DNA of 64,000 bases from Micromonospora saelicesensis. GTDB lineage: Bacteria > Actinomycetota > Actinomycetes > Mycobacteriales > Micromonosporaceae. Both the position numbers and the translations under genes were made by a program. Location of the stretch: NCBI RefSeq assembly GCF_900091575.1, contig NZ_FMCR01000002.1, forward strand, positions 277,750-341,749. Reading direction: 5' to 3'. A model generated the notes under the pieces. It saw nothing but the letters and a program-made list of their open reading frames with translations. It was not told the origin of the DNA and made no database searches. Shown here piece by piece: positions 61,851 to 64,000 of the stretch (position 1 is the stretch's first letter; every line of letters starts with the position of its first letter).

Positions 61851-63110
61851 ATGCCCAGTTACTTCTCCCCCGGCATCTATGTCGAGGAGGTCCCCAGCGG
61901 CGCCCGACCGATCGGGCCGGCGAGCACCAGCATCGCCGCCTTCGTCGGCGTCGCCCCGGACCGCTCCGCCCACCTGGGCAAGGCGGTGCCGGTCAACAAC
62001 TGGACGGAATTCCTGCGGCTCTTCGCCGGTGGGGAGGGGGTGGAGAGCACCCCGCTGGCCCGGGCGGTCTTCGGCTTCCTGGACAACGGGGGTGCCCGCT
62101 GCTGGGTGGTCAACGTCGGCGAGGGCGGCGCGATCACCGGCACCGGGCAGCGGCGTGGCGGTCTGCAACTACTGGAGGCCGTCGACGAGATCTCCATCAT
62201 CGCCGCGCCCGGTTTCCACGACGTGGTGTCGCACGAGGCGCTGCTCAGCATGGCCGAGCGCACCCGCACCATGGTCGCGATCTGCGACCCGGCACCGGAC
62301 ATCGACGACATCTCCGCGTTGACCCGGGTCGCCACGCCGTCCTCCGGCAAACCCCCCAAGCCCGCCGAGGGTACGGGCGGCACGGCCGGCGGTCCCGGCG
62401 GCGGTCCGGCCCAGCCGGGTGGCTCCGGCGGCCACGAGGGAGCCGCCTACCGGCCGCGACAGTCCGAGTTCGGCGCGTTCTACTACCCCTGGCTGCGGGT
62501 GCGCGACCCGATCAGCGGCGAGTTGGAACTCACCCCGCCGAGCGGGCACCTGGCCGGCATCTGGGCCCGCACCGACGCCCTGCGCGGGGTGCACAAGGCA
62601 CCGGCCAACGAGCCGGTGCGCGGCGCCGTCGACCTGGGCTACCTCGTCACCCGACCGGAACACGACGTGCTCAACCCCAAGGGCGTCAACGTGATCCGCT
62701 ACTTCGCCGGCGAGGGCATCCGCGTCTGGGGCGCCCGTACGCTCGCCGCCGAGGCCAGCGAGTGGCGCTACCTCAACGTCCGACGCCTCAGCATCGCCAT
62801 CGAGCAGGCCATCGCCAACGGCACCCGGTGGATGGTGTTCGAGCCCAACGACTTCACCCTCTGGCGTTCGATCCGGCGCGACATCGGGGCGTTCCTCACC
62901 CGGGTGTGGCGCGACGGCGCGCTGCTGGGGCGCAGCCCGGAGGAGGCGTTCTTCGTCAAGTGCGACGAGGAGACCAACCCGCCGGACGTCCGCGACGCGG
63001 GCATGGTGATCGCCCACATCGGCATCGCGGTCGTCAAGCCCGCCGAATTCGTGGTGTTCAAGCTGAGCCAGTGGGCCGGCGGCACCGAGACCGAGACGAT
63101 CGGAGGCTGA
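61851..63110 (+). CDS. Contractile injection system sheath protein
   Basis: A 419-residue tail-sheath protein of the phage-like (T4 gp18/Pvc2) family. The start MPSYFSPGIYVEEVPSGARP is the canonical sheath opening. The C-terminal subtilisin-like/collar segment contains WRYLNVRRLSIAIEQAIANG and FEPNDFTLWRSIRRDIGAFL, the most conserved part. A Gly/Pro-rich insert (about residues 163-197, GGTAGGPGGGPAQPGGSGG) is a likely variable surface loop. AGGAGG precedes the ATG at 61851. The sheath contracts to drive the tube through a target envelope. Confidence 0.96.
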   Translation: MPSYFSPGIYVEEVPSGARPIGPASTSIAAFVGVAPDRSAHLGKAVPVNNWTEFLRLFAGGEGVESTPLARAVFGFLDNGGARCWVVNVGEGGAITGTGQRRGGLQLLEAVDEISIIAAPGFHDVVSHEALLSMAERTRTMVAICDPAPDIDDISALTRVATPSSGKPPKPAEGTGGTAGGPGGGPAQPGGSGGHEGAAYRPRQSEFGAFYYPWLRVRDPISGELELTPPSGHLAGIWARTDALRGVHKAPANEPVRGAVDLGYLVTRPEHDVLNPKGVNVIRYFAGEGIRVWGARTLAAEASEWRYLNVRRLSIAIEQAIANGTRWMVFEPNDFTLWRSIRRDIGAFLTRVWRDGALLGRSPEEAFFVKCDEETNPPDVRDAGMVIAHIGIAVVKPAEFVVFKLSQWAGGTETETIGG

Positions 63111-63111
63111 C

Positions 63112-63594
63112 ATGCCCACCACCGCCACCCCGCAACCCGGGGCCCCGGTCGACCCGTACCGGGCGTACAACTTCCGACTGCTCATCAACGGCGTCACCAA
63201 CGGCCACTTCACCGAGATGACCGGGTTGGAGGTGAACATCCCCGGGCAGCCGTACCGGGAGCACGGCCTGGGTCGGATGCGGATGGTGCCCGGTCAGGCC
63301 GAGTACGAGCCGGTGACGCTGCACTTCGGCCTCACCGCCTCCCGCGAGTTGTGGGACTGGGTGAACGCCACCGCCCAGGGCACCCTCAACCGGCGCAACG
63401 TCTCGGTGGTGCTGCTCGACTCGGTCGGGACGGCCGAGGTGCTGCGCTGGAACCTGATCGACGCCTGGCCGACCCGGTGGCGCGGGGCACACCTCAACAC
63501 CCTCAGCCACGAGATCGCCATCGCCTCGCTGACCCTGCGCTACGAGGGCCTGGAGCTGGAGACCGGCGGTGCCACCGCGCCGACGCCCGCGTAG
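63112..63594 (+). CDS. Contractile injection system tube protein (gp19/Pvc1-like)
   Basis: A 160-residue tail-tube protein. YRAYNFRLLINGVTNGHFTE is the typical opening of CIS/gp19-like tube proteins, followed by MTGLEVNIPGQPYREHGLG and a C-terminal strand pair (NTLSHEIAIASLTLRYEGLE). It forms the hollow inner tube inside the sheath and carries the effector. The gene follows the sheath by one nucleotide. The next gene starts within its 3' end. Confidence 0.96.
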   Translation: MPTTATPQPGAPVDPYRAYNFRLLINGVTNGHFTEMTGLEVNIPGQPYREHGLGRMRMVPGQAEYEPVTLHFGLTASRELWDWVNATAQGTLNRRNVSVVLLDSVGTAEVLRWNLIDAWPTRWRGAHLNTLSHEIAIASLTLRYEGLELETGGATAPTPA

Positions 63595-64000
63595 CTGGCT
63601 GGCCGGCCGGCTGCGCTCGGCGGCCGGGGCGGTGCAGCGCCTCGCCGGGCGGGTCGAGCCCGCCGGCCACCTTCCGCAGCCGTCGCAGACATCCGAGGCG
63701 ACACCACGCCGTTTCGGGGAGCCGCCGCGGCACTGGCTGGACCTGGTCGCCGCCCACGCGCCCGGCCTGCTGCACGACCTGGACCTCGATCCACCCGCCG
63801 CCGAGCCTGCGGAGGGGCGCGAGGACGCCGCCGGCTGGCCCGGCTTCGCCGAACGGCTCGACCAGGACGGTCCGGACCGGTGGGCCGCGGTGACCCGACC
63901 GGCGCAGCCCGTCCGAGAGGACGCCACGTTCCCCGCCGACACGACGGGTCGTCGTGCCCCCGACACGACGGGTCGTCGTGCCCCCGACACGACGGGTCGT
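63569..64000 (+). CDS. Partial CIS-operon gene, open at the window edge
   Basis: A GTG at 63569, inside the tube gene's end, opens a frame of 144 codons with no stop before the window edge. Third-position GC bias is strong. The N-terminus is basic (PPRRRPRSWLAGRLRSAAG), then WLDLVAAHAPGLLHDLDLDP is an acidic/hydrophobic segment that I recall from actinobacterial CIS clusters. The end of the visible part is an in-frame 24-bp repeat coding DTTGRRAP. The function is unknown, and the gene continues beyond the window. An out-of-frame 180-codon ORF overlaps it. Confidence 0.6.
   Translation, partial: MPPRRRPRSWLAGRLRSAAGAVQRLAGRVEPAGHLPQPSQTSEATPRRFGEPPRHWLDLVAAHAPGLLHDLDLDPPAAEPAEGREDAAGWPGFAERLDQDGPDRWAAVTRPAQPVREDATFPADTTGRRAPDTTGRRAPDTTGR
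63938..64000 (+). repeat. 24-bp tandem repeat at the window edge
   Basis: Units of 24 bp (starting GACACGACGGGTCGTCGTGC) at 63938-63961 and 63962-63985, with a third partial copy to 64000 cut by the window. In the frame of the partial CIS gene they encode DTTGRRAP repeats. Confidence 0.85.

Noticed and set aside
63351..63893. Plus-strand ORF of 180 codons over the tube gene's end
   Set aside because: It overlaps the tube gene and the open frame that continues past 64000, and it is Arg/Pro/Gly-rich. The open frame in the third phase has better codon bias and CIS-like segments.
60177..64000. Prophage remnant
   Set aside because: Only sheath and tube are phage-like, and no integrase, portal, terminase, capsid or attachment site is seen. 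A dedicated contractile injection system explains the region better.

Overview
The window is a 64 kb piece of a very GC-rich actinobacterial chromosome. Strong G/C bias at third codon positions, many GTG starts, a translational T-box before ileS, mycothiol-dependent-type enzymes, LuxR-LAL and AfsR/BTAD giant regulators and a CobN-type B12 operon all fit the Micromonosporaceae (Micromonospora-like). The genus is an inference, not a proof. I see no tRNA, rRNA, CRISPR array or intact insertion sequence.

Layout. 1-8 kb: hypothetical genes, a LuxR-LAL regulator divergent from a cyclase/AAA protein, and a YCII protein. 8-25.8 kb: regulators and accessory metabolism. These are an AfsR/BTAD regulator and hemerythrin, a TetR/quinone oxidoreductase pair, a run of minus-strand genes (hydrolase, kinase-like, pentapeptide-repeat, glycosyltransferase, phenylacetate-CoA ligase, MarR) divergent from an MFS exporter, a methyltransferase, paired FluC/CrcB fluoride channels, and a PadR-ABC-FtsX export operon.

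25.8-42.5 kb: one minus-strand cobalamin operon of twelve to thirteen genes. A cobalamin riboswitch and a 29-codon His-rich small ORF are followed by cobN, a ChlI/ChlD fusion, cobO, cobB, cobI, cobM, cbiD, cobL (CbiE/CbiT), a CbiG/CobJ fusion, a ferredoxin, cobH and a CbiX/CobA fusion. From cobN onward neighbouring genes overlap by 1 to 13 bp. The set mixes early-cobalt enzymes (CbiX, CbiD, CbiG) with the late, ATP-dependent chelatase (CobN, ChlID). CobK/CbiJ and the lower-ligand genes are not here.

42.5-59 kb: a sigma factor with its membrane partner, small enzymes, ileS under a T-box, and several regulator/target pairs with visible operators (LacI/MFS, TetR/FAD monooxygenase). Two copies of a palindromic, MITE-like repeat lie at 42.63 kb and 56.47 kb. 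A different palindrome is embedded in the 3' end of the ChlID gene.

59-64 kb: an LppM-type lipoprotein gene, two hairpins, then the start of a contractile injection system operon. It encodes a small membrane protein, a membrane protein with an HExxH motif, a Pvc16-like protein with a carboxypeptidase-regulatory-like domain, the sheath, the tube, and a gene open at the window edge that ends in 24-bp tandem repeats. The baseplate, ATPase and other CIS genes would lie beyond the right edge.
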